Positions 1 through 5,299 of a stretch of DNA of 7,063 nt are shown in pieces. The notes under the pieces were generated by a model that had not been told where the DNA came from, did not search any database, and saw nothing but the letters and a program-made list of their open reading frames with translations. This DNA comes from Bacteriovoracaceae bacterium UBA1018 (GTDB lineage: Bacteria > Bdellovibrionota > UBA1018), in the NCBI GenBank assembly GCA_002291495.1, contig DBAE01000268.1, positions 176 through 7,238 on the forward strand, read 5' to 3'. Both the position numbers and the translations under genes were made by a program. Each line of letters begins with the position of its first letter. Positions within the stretch are counted from its first letter, which is position 1.

Positions 1-2
1 AC

Positions 3-305
3 CCTGAAATGTTCAAGAACCGAGCTGCTGAGCCTACTGAAAATACAGTCAAAATCCGGGTCGAATCAGATGATCGCCAAGGACGTAGACCTGGCCGAGA
101 TGATCGACGACGTGATGATCGTCACGACGACAGACGAAATGATAACAGAGACGATAGACGTGGACCAAGACACGAACAGCGTCACGAAGGTCGCCGCGAT
201 CGTTTCAAAGATCGTGGATCCTTTAAAGGTTTCGGCGGACAGTCTAATAAAAAGTCCGTACGTCCTCATCGCGACGGTGAGCGAGGAGTTATTCAGTTCT
301 CATGA
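3..305 (+). CDS. Arg/Asp-rich basic tail of a probable RNA-associated protein (5' partial)
   Basis: The frame is open to the left edge of the window, so this is probably the C-terminal end of a longer protein. A 98-residue protein starting at the ATG at 9 is possible, but no ribosome site is visible there. After about 25 ordinary residues the sequence becomes a low-complexity run of DDRR, DDRH, DDRRN and RGPRHEQRHEGRRDRF-type units, ending in a short GSFKGFGGQSNKKS segment. Such charged, disordered RD/RG tails are typical of DEAD-box RNA helicases and some pseudouridine synthases, where they bind RNA non-specifically; calling this a helicase tail is inference, because no helicase motif lies inside the window. 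Its TGA stop overlaps the ATG of the flavoprotein gene (ATGA, 302-305), so the two are probably co-transcribed and translationally coupled. The repetitive codons also leave other frames open on both strands here. Confidence 0.6.
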   Translation, partial: PEMFKNRAAEPTENTVKIRVESDDRQGRRPGRDDRRRDDRHDDRRNDNRDDRRGPRHEQRHEGRRDRFKDRGSFKGFGGQSNKKSVRPHRDGERGVIQFS

Positions 306-1513
306 TCCGCGTCGATGTCATAGTCATTGGAGCCGGCGGGGCCGGGATGATGTGTGCCATCGAAGCTGGAAAACGAGGGCGAAACGTACTCTTACTCGAC
401 CATTCTAAAAAGATCGGTTCGAAAATTCTTATCTCGGGCGGTGGGCGCTGTAATTTTACCAATCTCGGTGCCCATCCCGGAGCATACCTGTCTAACAATC
501 CCCATTTCTGCAAATCCGCCTTTTCGCGATACACTCCACAAGACTTTGTGGCTCTCGTCGAAAAACATGGGATTGCCTACCATGAGAAGAAACTCGGGCA
601 GCAGTTCTGCGACGGTTCCGCGCAAAACATAGTTAATCTGCTTGTATCTGAATGTGAATCAGCTGGAGCTCAATTCTCCTTAGAAACTAGAGTTCTGAAA
701 ATCAGAAAACTTGATTCTGGTTTTGAGATCGAAGCAGAGTGCCGCGAAGTCCAAGAAACATATGCATGTGAGTCGCTCGTCATTGCTACGGGTGGGCTTT
801 CAATTCCAAAAATTGGCGCAACTGGTTTCGGATATACGGTGGCCAAACAGTTTGGTCTCAATCTGATTGAAACAGCTCCAGCGCTTGACGGTTTTAATTT
901 TTCGGAAACAGATCGCGTCAGATACGCAGACCTTACGGGTGTTTCTGCGGATACAGTCACCTCTTGCAACGAGCAAAGCTTTCGAGAAAATATCCTATTC
1001 ACTCATGGTGGATTGAGTGGGCCAGCAATTCTTCAAGCTTCTTTGTACTGGAGACAAGGGGATTCAATTTCGATTAACTTCTTGCCTGAGATCAATTTGT
1101 TTGACTGGCTCATCCAACAAAAACGCCAAGGGAGTCGAGCAGAACTAAAAAATCTGCTCTCCGAAGTATTGGCTCGCCGACTGGCCGAGAGACTCTTAGA
1201 AAATCATGAAGGAATCCGTGCTGAAATTCAGAAAGGTAAACCCCTACCGCAGATCTCAGAGCGTGTGCTTGAGTCTTTCTCTGAATGGATTCATAACTGG
1301 ACGATTACTCCTGCAAGCACAGTCGGCTATTCGAAAGCCGAAGTCACTCGAGGCGGAGTTGATACAAATGAGCTCTCTTCGAAGACCATGGAATGCAAAA
1401 AAGTCCCCGGGCTTTATTTCATTGGAGAAGTCGTCGATGTGACAGGCCGCCTCGGAGGATACAACTTTCAGTGGGCCTGGGCATCGGGTTGGGCTGCGGG
1501 ACAAGAAGTCTAA
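302..1513 (+). CDS. YhiN/HI0933-family NAD(P)/FAD-dependent flavoprotein
   Basis: This 403-residue protein is a full-length member of the COG2081 (YhiN/HI0933/BaiN) flavoprotein family, soluble and cytoplasmic. The N-terminus has the Rossmann dinucleotide motif GAGGAG (residues 10-15), an acidic residue at the end of the second strand (D33) expected to bind the FAD ribose, and the family signature SGGGRCN (45-51). A second glycine motif, ATGGLSIPKIGATGFGY, lies near residue 160. The C-terminus has TRGGV followed by GEVVDVTGRLGGYNFQWAWASG, which closes the FAD site. Relatives are annotated variously as aminoacetone oxidase-like or bile-acid-type reductases; the physiological substrate in most bacteria is unknown, so I assign no reaction. 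The start is the ATG at 302, with GAGGAG at 283-288 (a rather long 13-base spacing), and it overlaps the upstream stop by four bases. Its TAA shares bases with the stop of the convergent CoA-binding gene. Confidence 0.93.
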   Translation: MIRVDVIVIGAGGAGMMCAIEAGKRGRNVLLLDHSKKIGSKILISGGGRCNFTNLGAHPGAYLSNNPHFCKSAFSRYTPQDFVALVEKHGIAYHEKKLGQQFCDGSAQNIVNLLVSECESAGAQFSLETRVLKIRKLDSGFEIEAECREVQETYACESLVIATGGLSIPKIGATGFGYTVAKQFGLNLIETAPALDGFNFSETDRVRYADLTGVSADTVTSCNEQSFRENILFTHGGLSGPAILQASLYWRQGDSISINFLPEINLFDWLIQQKRQGSRAELKNLLSEVLARRLAERLLENHEGIRAEIQKGKPLPQISERVLESFSEWIHNWTITPASTVGYSKAEVTRGGVDTNELSSKTMECKKVPGLYFIGEVVDVTGRLGGYNFQWAWASGWAAGQEV

Positions 1514-1914
1514 GCCGAAAGACTAATAAAGCGTTGATGCTCGACCATCAAACAACGATCGGTCACTACCAAAATTCCAGCTTTTCGTGCCTTTTCTTCA
1601 GCATCTTGATCATGGATCCCAAGCTGTAGCCACAAAACCTTAGGCTTGAGAGGAAGTAGTTCTTCCACAAGCCGCGGGACAAAGGAGCTCGCCCGAAATA
1701 CATTGACGATTTCAAGGGGAGCAGCAACGTCCTTGATCGATGGATAACAAGGTCGTCCCAAAATCTGATCATGTCCGGGATTTACACCTGTGATCTCGTA
1801 CCCCTGCTCCAACATATACTTACTGACATAGTGACTCGGGCGATCTGTATTGGGACTAATTCCAACGACTGCGATTTTCCGAAAACTTTTTAAGATATCC
1901 GAAACACTTGTCAT
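1510..1914 (-). CDS. CoA-binding domain protein, YccU type
   Basis: This is a 134-residue, single-domain Rossmann protein of the CoA_binding_2 / YccU family. Visible family features are KIAVVGIS (13-20), a glycine-turn nucleotide-binding strand; RPSHYV (25-30); GVNPG (43-47); NVFR (71-74); WLQLG (95-99); and the C-terminal VVTDRC followed by EHQR (116-128). The same fold forms the CoA-binding part of succinyl-CoA synthetase and acyl-CoA synthetases; stand-alone members are believed to bind CoA but have no firmly assigned function. The open frame extends back to 1977, but I chose the ATG at 1914: the family begins just before this point, an AAAGGA ribosome site sits seven bases upstream, and the longer version would translate the 1954-1979 hairpin. 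The TAG stop overlaps the flavoprotein's TAA. Confidence 0.92.
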   Translation of the reverse strand: MTSVSDILKSFRKIAVVGISPNTDRPSHYVSKYMLEQGYEITGVNPGHDQILGRPCYPSIKDVAAPLEIVNVFRASSFVPRLVEELLPLKPKVLWLQLGIHDQDAEEKARKAGILVVTDRCLMVEHQRFISLSA

Positions 1915-1921
1915 AGACGTG

Positions 1922-1927
1922 TCCTTT
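1922..1927 (-). promoter_or_regulatory. Ribosome binding site of the CoA-binding gene
   Basis: AAAGGA on the minus strand, seven bases before the ATG at 1914. It decides the start, since the alternative start at 1977 lies upstream of a strong hairpin. Confidence 0.75.
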
Positions 1928-1953
1928 CGTTTTTTAATTTTTAGACTATTTTT

Positions 1954-1979
1954 GGGTGACGCTCCCGAGAGCGCCACCC
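1954..1979 (-). promoter_or_regulatory. GC-rich hairpin between two minus-strand genes
   Basis: Read on the minus strand, GGGTGGCGCTC and GAGCGTCACCC form an 11-bp stem closing a TCGG tetraloop. One pair is G-U on the minus-strand RNA but would be an A-C mismatch on the plus-strand RNA, which favours minus-strand transcription. It follows the stop of the exported small protein by about 20 bases and precedes the CoA-binding gene. The downstream tract is A-rich rather than T-rich, so it is not a canonical intrinsic terminator. A 3'-end stabiliser, a partial terminator or a processing site would fit. Confidence 0.55.
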
Positions 1980-1998
1980 GAAATATTAACTAACTGAC

Positions 1999-2265
1999 TT
2001 AGTCGACTTTCTTTTTGACGTCGTCAGCTTTATCACTGACTTCATCGCCAGCATCACTCGCTTTATCTTTCATATCATTACCGGCTTTTTTTGCCTTGCG
2101 GCCAGCTTTTTTTGAGTGCTTAACGGTATCATCTTTCACTTCGCCCGCTTTTTCTCCAACAGTTTCGTCAGCATATGACGGAGCGCCTGTGAATAGAACT
2201 GCCATGCCGGCAACTGCTGAAAGAACGAATAATCCAGTGCTAGATTTTTTTCTAAGTGTTGTCAT
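1999..2265 (-). CDS. Small exported Lys/Asp-rich helical protein
   Basis: This 88-residue precursor has a clear Sec signal peptide: basic MTTLRKKSS, a hydrophobic core LFVLSAVAGMAVLF (12-25) and a signal peptidase I site at SYA|DE (cleavage after residue 32). There is no cysteine, so it is not a lipoprotein. The mature part of about 56 residues consists almost entirely of Lys, Asp, Glu, Ala, Gly, Val and Ser in units such as GEKAGEVKDD, KKAGRKAKKAG, MKDKASDAGDE and KADDVKKK. This resembles the amphipathic 11-residue rhythm of LEA-like or CsbD/YtxH-like stress proteins. It is expected in the periplasm, probably disordered in solution and helical on contact with a surface; a role in desiccation or envelope stress is inference. 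The start is the ATG at 2265, with AAAGGAG five bases upstream (2271-2277), among the best ribosome sites in the window and suggesting high expression. Confidence 0.85.
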   Translation of the reverse strand: MTTLRKKSSTGLFVLSAVAGMAVLFTGAPSYADETVGEKAGEVKDDTVKHSKKAGRKAKKAGNDMKDKASDAGDEVSDKADDVKKKVD

Positions 2266-2283
2266 GAATTCTCCTTTTGTTGA

Positions 2284-2312
2284 ATTAGATCTGCATTACT
2301 AACAAGAGTCAT
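2284..2312 (-). promoter_or_regulatory. Possible sigma70 promoter of the small exported protein gene
   Basis: On the minus strand, ATGACT (2307-2312) and TCTAAT (2284-2289) are separated by 17 bases, matching the consensus at 4/6 and 5/6 positions. The implied transcript would start only about 12 bases before the ATG, but that still includes the AAAGGAG site. It rests on consensus matching alone. Confidence 0.35.
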
Positions 2313-2338
2313 GCCACCGGTCGGCAATTGATTCCGTC

Positions 2339-2368
2339 TTGACGCGAATATCTCAGAAATAGGATACT
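2339..2368 (+). promoter_or_regulatory. Probable sigma70 promoter of the 2375-2517 leader RNA
   Basis: TTGACG (2339-2344, 5/6 match to the -35 consensus) and GATACT (2363-2368, 4/6 match to the -10) are separated by 18 bases. The predicted start is near 2375, just ahead of the first hairpin of the structured RNA, so promoter and structure agree. Confidence 0.5.
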
Positions 2369-2413
2369 GAAGGAGTCTCTTAGCCCTATATGGGTAAGAA
2401 AGGAGGTGGTGGG

Positions 2414-2461
2414 ATGACCAGTGATTATTGTAGTCCCACGGCGGAGGGCTGTATAGCTTAG
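2414..2461 (+). CDS. 15-residue micro-ORF in the leader RNA (MTSDYCSPTAEGCIA)
   Basis: An ATG with 14 further codons and a TAG stop, preceded by AAAGGAGGTGGT (2399-2410), a near-complete complement of the 16S rRNA 3' end, with seven bases between AGGAGG and the ATG. This is the strongest ribosome site in the window. The peptide is MTSDYCSPTAEGCIA: no signal, no membrane segment, two cysteines (6 and 13), one tyrosine, and no run of one amino acid that would mark a classical amino-acid attenuator. The ORF passes through the start of the 15-bp hairpin and stops within its 3' arm (TAG at 2459-2461), so a translating ribosome would prevent that hairpin from forming. It is either a regulatory leader peptide or a small peptide gene in its own right. 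Translation is inferred from the ribosome site and geometry. Confidence 0.5.
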   Translation: MTSDYCSPTAEGCIA

Positions 2462-2473
2462 CCTTTCGCCGTG
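2437..2473 (+). promoter_or_regulatory. 15-bp hairpin spanning the end of the micro-ORF
   Basis: CACGGCG-GAG-GGCTG pairs with TAGCC-TTT-CGCCGTG without interruption around the seven-base loop TATAGCT. The middle GAG/TTT step and the G-U next to the loop only pair on the plus-strand RNA. The micro-ORF stop lies in the 3' arm, and the first three bases can instead pair with the region around the micro-ORF start codon. Confidence 0.6.
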
Positions 2474-2482
2474 TGAAATTTG

Positions 2483-2517
2483 AAGGAGAGGGAGAAATCC
2501 CTCTCCTTTTTTATTTT
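2483..2517 (+). terminator. Intrinsic terminator just upstream of the DUF1853 gene
   Basis: AAGGAGAGGG (2483-2492) and CCCTCTCCTT (2499-2508) form a perfect 10-bp stem with an AGAAAT loop, followed by TTTTATTTT. The T-tract exists only in the plus direction. It lies about 21 bases before the next gene's ATG, so transcription arriving from upstream must read through it to reach that gene. Confidence 0.88.
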
Positions 2518-2538
2518 CTGCGATAGGGTTTGTATCCA

Positions 2539-3528
2539 ATGACGAGCGCGCTCCGATTCAACACCGCCGAGGTTCAAGATCTTTACTGCATGCTCTTGCA
2601 ACCTTCTTTACTGGATGAGCAATTCCCGGATTTTAAGAATAAGCTTTTTACAGACCAGGCTTGTCACAAGTGGTGCCACACGTACCTTTCGTTGATTCAA
2701 AGTATCGATCAGGCGCCATCAGAGCTTCAAAAGTTTCTTCAGGAAAAAACGCAAAACACCTATCGCCTCGGTCGGTATTTCGAATCGCTTCTACAATTTT
2801 GGCTTGAGCAGGTCGTAAAGGCGCCAAACGTATTTCCTGGTCTCATCGTTCAAGACGGAAAACAAACCATTGGCGAATTCGATTTCATTTTTCAAGCTTC
2901 CTCCCAAGAAAGTGCAGATAGGATTCATCTGGAAGCGTCAGTGAAGTTCTATCTTTTTGCAGGTAAAGATCCGTCCGAAGCTCAATATACAAATCGCTTT
3001 TTTGGAACCATGCTCAGAGATCGGCTCGATCTCAAAATTGATAAACTGTTTTCTCATCAGCTCCAGCTGTCTCAATCGCCTTTCGCAAAAAGAACTCTTA
3101 GCAGCAAAAATCTTCGTGTTGATCAGGCCTATGCACTCATGAAAGGAGTCCTGTTTTATCCGCTCCGTCCTTCAGGAGATAGTTCATGGCAGACTCACCC
3201 CTTTCCTAAAGAAGTCTCCCCTCTTCATAGCCGAGGTTGGTGGTGCACGGTCGAGGAGCTCACGTCTTTACCTGACGAGGATCATTGGGCTATACTTCCC
3301 AAGTTAAGATGGCTCTCGCCGTTCTATTCCAAAAACTTCAGAACTGAAGACTATTTAACTCGGCGTGAACTCGATCAGTTTGCGAAGAATCATTTTGCCG
3401 AACACCGCGCTCCAATCATGGTCGCGAAAGTAAATCAGAATAATGATGGATCTCTCTTTGAGGTCTCACGTGGCGTGATCGTCGACTCTGAATGGTTTTC
3501 AAAAGCTCGAAAGATTATAGGAGATTAA
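2539..3528 (+). CDS. DUF1853 family protein, possible PD-(D/E)XK-like fold
   Basis: This 329-residue protein matches the uncharacterised DUF1853 family through LGRYFE (77-82), GEFDFIF (near 112-118), HLEASVKFYL (130-139), DRLDLK (161-166) followed by a HQL segment, and a later MKGVLFYP motif. It is soluble with no signal peptide. The acidic residues in GEFDF (E113, D115) followed by E132 and K136 recall the order of a PD-(D/E)XK nuclease active site, but the spacing E-A-S-V-K is not the classic E-x-K, so nuclease activity is a hypothesis. The start is the ATG at 2539, with a weak AGGG at 2525-2528; a TTG at 2530 would add three residues. It sits directly after the terminator-bearing leader and may be controlled by it. 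Its TAA overlaps the stop of the convergent gene by four bases (TTAA). Confidence 0.82.
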   Translation: MTSALRFNTAEVQDLYCMLLQPSLLDEQFPDFKNKLFTDQACHKWCHTYLSLIQSIDQAPSELQKFLQEKTQNTYRLGRYFESLLQFWLEQVVKAPNVFPGLIVQDGKQTIGEFDFIFQASSQESADRIHLEASVKFYLFAGKDPSEAQYTNRFFGTMLRDRLDLKIDKLFSHQLQLSQSPFAKRTLSSKNLRVDQAYALMKGVLFYPLRPSGDSSWQTHPFPKEVSPLHSRGWWCTVEELTSLPDEDHWAILPKLRWLSPFYSKNFRTEDYLTRRELDQFAKNHFAEHRAPIMVAKVNQNNDGSLFEVSRGVIVDSEWFSKARKIIGD

Positions 3529-3746
3529 TCTCTTACCTTGATCTTGTAGCCCTTACGTATAGTGCCATTCGTAAGCGTCACATAAAATTTTTCGAGAACT
3601 TCGGCATGGGTTGCTTTTTTGACTAGCTCGCGATCAAATCCGCTCTTCTCGAAATCTTCGAGTGTGGGAAGTTGCCCCTGATTTCGTCGGTAGTCTTCTA
3701 CAAATTTCTGCAACCGTTTGGTCGTAAATGGATCAATCTGCGCCAT
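3525..3746 (-). CDS. Hypothetical 73-residue charged protein downstream of the methyltransferase
   Basis: A small soluble protein rich in Lys, Glu, Phe and Thr, beginning MAQIDPFTTKRLQKF and ending FYVTLTNGTIRKGYKIKVRD. The middle (GQLPTLEDFEKSGFDRELVKKA) looks like a short helix-turn-helix-sized segment, and the end looks like a beta hairpin, but I recognise no family. It lies four bases after the methyltransferase stop, so the two form one transcription unit, probably translationally coupled. I chose the ATG at 3746; a GTG at 3758 would add four residues and overlap the methyltransferase by eight bases. Neither has a convincing ribosome site, which supports coupling. The stop shares TTAA with the convergent DUF1853 gene. 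Confidence 0.7.
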   Translation of the reverse strand: MAQIDPFTTKRLQKFVEDYRRNQGQLPTLEDFEKSGFDRELVKKATHAEVLEKFYVTLTNGTIRKGYKIKVRD

Positions 3747-3750
3747 ATCT

Positions 3751-4452
3751 TCAGGCACCGCGACTGAGTTTCAGAATGTAGATATCCTTAAAACCTGTAT
3801 CCGTATCGACGGTTTGTATCTCCGTCTGACAATGCATTCCGAGCTCTTTCATATGATCGATGAACACCTGTAGATAGGGTCTACCTGGATCAGCTATAAG
3901 AGCCTGGCCCGAAGGAGAAAGAAATCGTGAAATGACTTGAGCAAGAGCCAACGCATGTTCCTTTTCGTACAGCACGTCGCTTCCGATGATCCAATCCTGC
4001 GGGATGGGTTCTCCATCTTGGATGAGAGAATTAGGCGCTTCCTCACCTAGCTTTTTCCAATCCAGCTTTTCGAACCGGAGCTGTTCTACCTGATTTAGAA
4101 AGATATTTTTATCCAGAAACTTCCAAACCTCCGGATGAAAATCCGTTGCGGTCACTCGAGCTCCAAGCTTAGCAACCACTAGACTGGGAAGAGCTAGACC
4201 GCATCCCAGCTCAAGTACCGAGCGACCTTCGAACTGAGACTTCCCTACTGAAGCAATAAACTCGGATAGAGCCCGAGCAGACGGCCAAATCACTCCAAAA
4301 TACGGGCAAAGATCCTCCAACAAAGCCGTGTTGCCAGACTTTTCGAGATCTTCAAATAGCTGGTCGATCGTCTTATTTAAGTCCTTAATGCACTCAATAC
4401 GGATTTTTAGGTCTCCAATACGCTCGGTCTGGACTTTTAAGTCGTATTCCAT
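3751..4452 (-). CDS. Class I SAM-dependent methyltransferase, lysine methyltransferase-like
   Basis: This 233-residue protein fits the Methyltransf_16 type (the group containing eukaryotic METTL lysine methyltransferases and their bacterial ETF-beta-methylating relatives). Features in order: a variable N-terminal region of about 45 residues; PYFGVIWPSA (50-59), the pre-motif helix typical of this group; VLELGCGLALPS (79-90), the SAM-binding glycine loop; ATDFHPE (102-108), with the acidic residue that binds the SAM ribose; IIGSDVLYE (155-163), the motif that often faces the target; and LIADPGRPYL (185-194). A protein substrate is likely by family analogy, but its identity cannot be read from the sequence. 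The start codon is ATG at 4452, preceded by AGGG inside a palindrome. The gene is divergent from the dioxygenase gene by 22 bases and leads a two-gene unit with the 73-residue protein. Confidence 0.87.
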   Translation of the reverse strand: MEYDLKVQTERIGDLKIRIECIKDLNKTIDQLFEDLEKSGNTALLEDLCPYFGVIWPSARALSEFIASVGKSQFEGRSVLELGCGLALPSLVVAKLGARVTATDFHPEVWKFLDKNIFLNQVEQLRFEKLDWKKLGEEAPNSLIQDGEPIPQDWIIGSDVLYEKEHALALAQVISRFLSPSGQALIADPGRPYLQVFIDHMKELGMHCQTEIQTVDTDTGFKDIYILKLSRGA

Positions 4453-4454
4453 GG

Positions 4455-4467
4455 TAGGGTGACCCTA
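4455..4467. promoter_or_regulatory. 13-bp palindrome between divergent start codons
   Basis: TAGGGTGACCCTA is a perfect inverted repeat around one central base, filling most of the 22-base gap between the methyltransferase ATG (4452) and the dioxygenase ATG (4475). It presents AGGGT on both strands, ten bases before the minus-strand start and about fifteen before the plus-strand start, so it may act as a weak ribosome site for one or both genes. It could also be an operator, but the gap is too short to contain both promoters. Confidence 0.4.
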
Positions 4468-4474
4468 TTTCAAT

Positions 4475-5281
4475 ATGACTGAAGCTCAAAACTCTTTTTT
4501 ACCAGCTGTCTTTTTAAGTCACGGGACTCCTATGCTTGCTCTTGCGGAGGACGATTACACACAAGCCGTTCATGGTTACTTTCGAACTCTACCCCGTCCA
4601 AGAGCAGTTGTAGTGCTGTCGGCGCACAATCGATCCCAATCGGATGTGGTCGAGATATCTGCAGCTAAACAGCCCGGGATCGATTATGACTTTTCTGGTT
4701 TTCCCAATGAGCTTTATCAACTCGAGTACAATTGTCCCGGCAGTCCAGAGGTCGCAATAGAAGTTGCTGCCCGCGCAGGGGCCGCAGGCTTTAAAACTGA
4801 ACTCAATACAACTCATCGAATGGATCATGGCGTCTGGATCCCGCTCAAGGTGGCCTATCCTGAAGCGAACGTGCCGGTTGTTCAAATCTCGATGCCTTAC
4901 GGTAATAACGCCTCCGCAGTTCTAAAGTTAGGTCAGGCCTTAGCTCCACTACGCGAACAAGGGGTACTCATTTTAGGCACCGGGGGTGCCGTACACAACT
5001 TGTCCAAACTCAAATGGAGTGAAAAAGATACTGGCAAAGCTCCTTGGGCTGAAGAGTTTGAATCTTGGTTAATGGGCTGCTTGGCTCGTAAAGATGTCCA
5101 GAGTTTAGTCAACTATCGTGATGTAGCACCCAATGCAGAGCTCGCACATCCAACACCGGAACACTTCTATCCCATTTTATTTACAGTGGGCGCAGCTTTG
5201 AGCGGCGACCGAGCATTGGGAATTTACGAAGGCATCCAGTATTATTCACTTTCGATGTTTAGCTTTGCACTCACCGCTTAG
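4475..5281 (+). CDS. DODA-type extradiol ring-cleavage dioxygenase, YgiD family
   Basis: This 268-residue protein belongs to the class III extradiol / 4,5-DOPA dioxygenase-like family (LigB superfamily) and has the usual length for it. Conserved histidines expected to hold the active-site metal are visible: H16 in FLSHGTPM, H51 in VVVLSAHN, and H225 in the AHPTPEHFYP motif. H118 in MDHGVWIPL is the family's second-shell or catalytic histidine, and GTGGAVHNL is also typical. E. coli YgiD binds zinc and opens the ring of L-DOPA in vitro, so a cytoplasmic catecholic-substrate dioxygenase is the family expectation; the natural substrate here is unknown. The ATG at 4475 is the first possible start, because an in-frame TGA lies at 4460-4462. 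AGGGTGA at 4456-4462 is a distant ribosome site. It probably leads a plus-strand run with the next two genes. Confidence 0.92.
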   Translation: MTEAQNSFLPAVFLSHGTPMLALAEDDYTQAVHGYFRTLPRPRAVVVLSAHNRSQSDVVEISAAKQPGIDYDFSGFPNELYQLEYNCPGSPEVAIEVAARAGAAGFKTELNTTHRMDHGVWIPLKVAYPEANVPVVQISMPYGNNASAVLKLGQALAPLREQGVLILGTGGAVHNLSKLKWSEKDTGKAPWAEEFESWLMGCLARKDVQSLVNYRDVAPNAELAHPTPEHFYPILFTVGAALSGDRALGIYEGIQYYSLSMFSFALTA

Positions 5282-5299
5282 TTCTGACATCGTAAAAAA

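Larger units (their letters stand above)
2375..2517 (+). ncRNA. Candidate structured leader RNA or sRNA carrying a micro-ORF
   Basis: About 143 bases with a promoter-like sequence before them and an intrinsic terminator at the end. Four hairpins can be drawn in order. The first is CTTA-G-CCC / GGG-TAAG (2379-2398, one bulged G). The second is GTGGGA / TCCCAC (2409-2414 with 2434-2439), which would cover the A of the micro-ORF start codon. The third is a 15-bp stem (2437-2451 with 2459-2473). The fourth is the terminator (2483-2508). Stems two and three share 2437-2439, so they compete. Three or more G-U pairs in stem three would be C-A mismatches on the other strand, which marks plus-strand transcription. 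I do not recognise it as 6S, tmRNA, SRP, RNase P or a GEMM riboswitch. It could be a cis-acting leader of the DUF1853 gene, a stand-alone sRNA, or a dual-function RNA. The 5' end is inferred from the promoter only. Confidence 0.6.

Noticed and set aside
66..269. Minus-strand open frame of 67 codons opposite the Arg/Asp-rich tail
   Set aside because: It is a by-product of the low-complexity GAT/GAC/CGT codons; its hydrophobic Val/Ile/Ser content mirrors the basic frame and it has no ribosome site.
1915..1977. 21-codon N-terminal extension of the CoA-binding protein
   Set aside because: It would be translated through the GC-rich hairpin, lacks a ribosome site and adds no family sequence, whereas the ATG at 1914 has AAAGGA at the right distance.
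2015..2302. Plus-strand open frame of 95 codons opposite the exported small protein
   Set aside because: It is Ser/Ala/Leu/Phe-rich as expected from the complement of Lys/Asp codons; the minus frame has a signal peptide and an ideal ribosome site.
2375..2517. Csr/Rsm-type sponge RNA, because of several GGA triplets
   Set aside because: The GGA triplets fall in the ribosome site or in paired stems rather than in exposed hairpin loops.
2309..2539. Minus-strand open frame of 76 codons across the leader RNA
   Set aside because: It runs antisense through the terminator and the hairpins, has no ribosome site and resembles no protein family; the G-U pairs and T-tract show the plus strand is the transcribed one.
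4589..4885. Minus-strand open frame of 98 codons opposite the dioxygenase
   Set aside because: It is antisense to a well-conserved enzyme and shows no motif or ribosome site.
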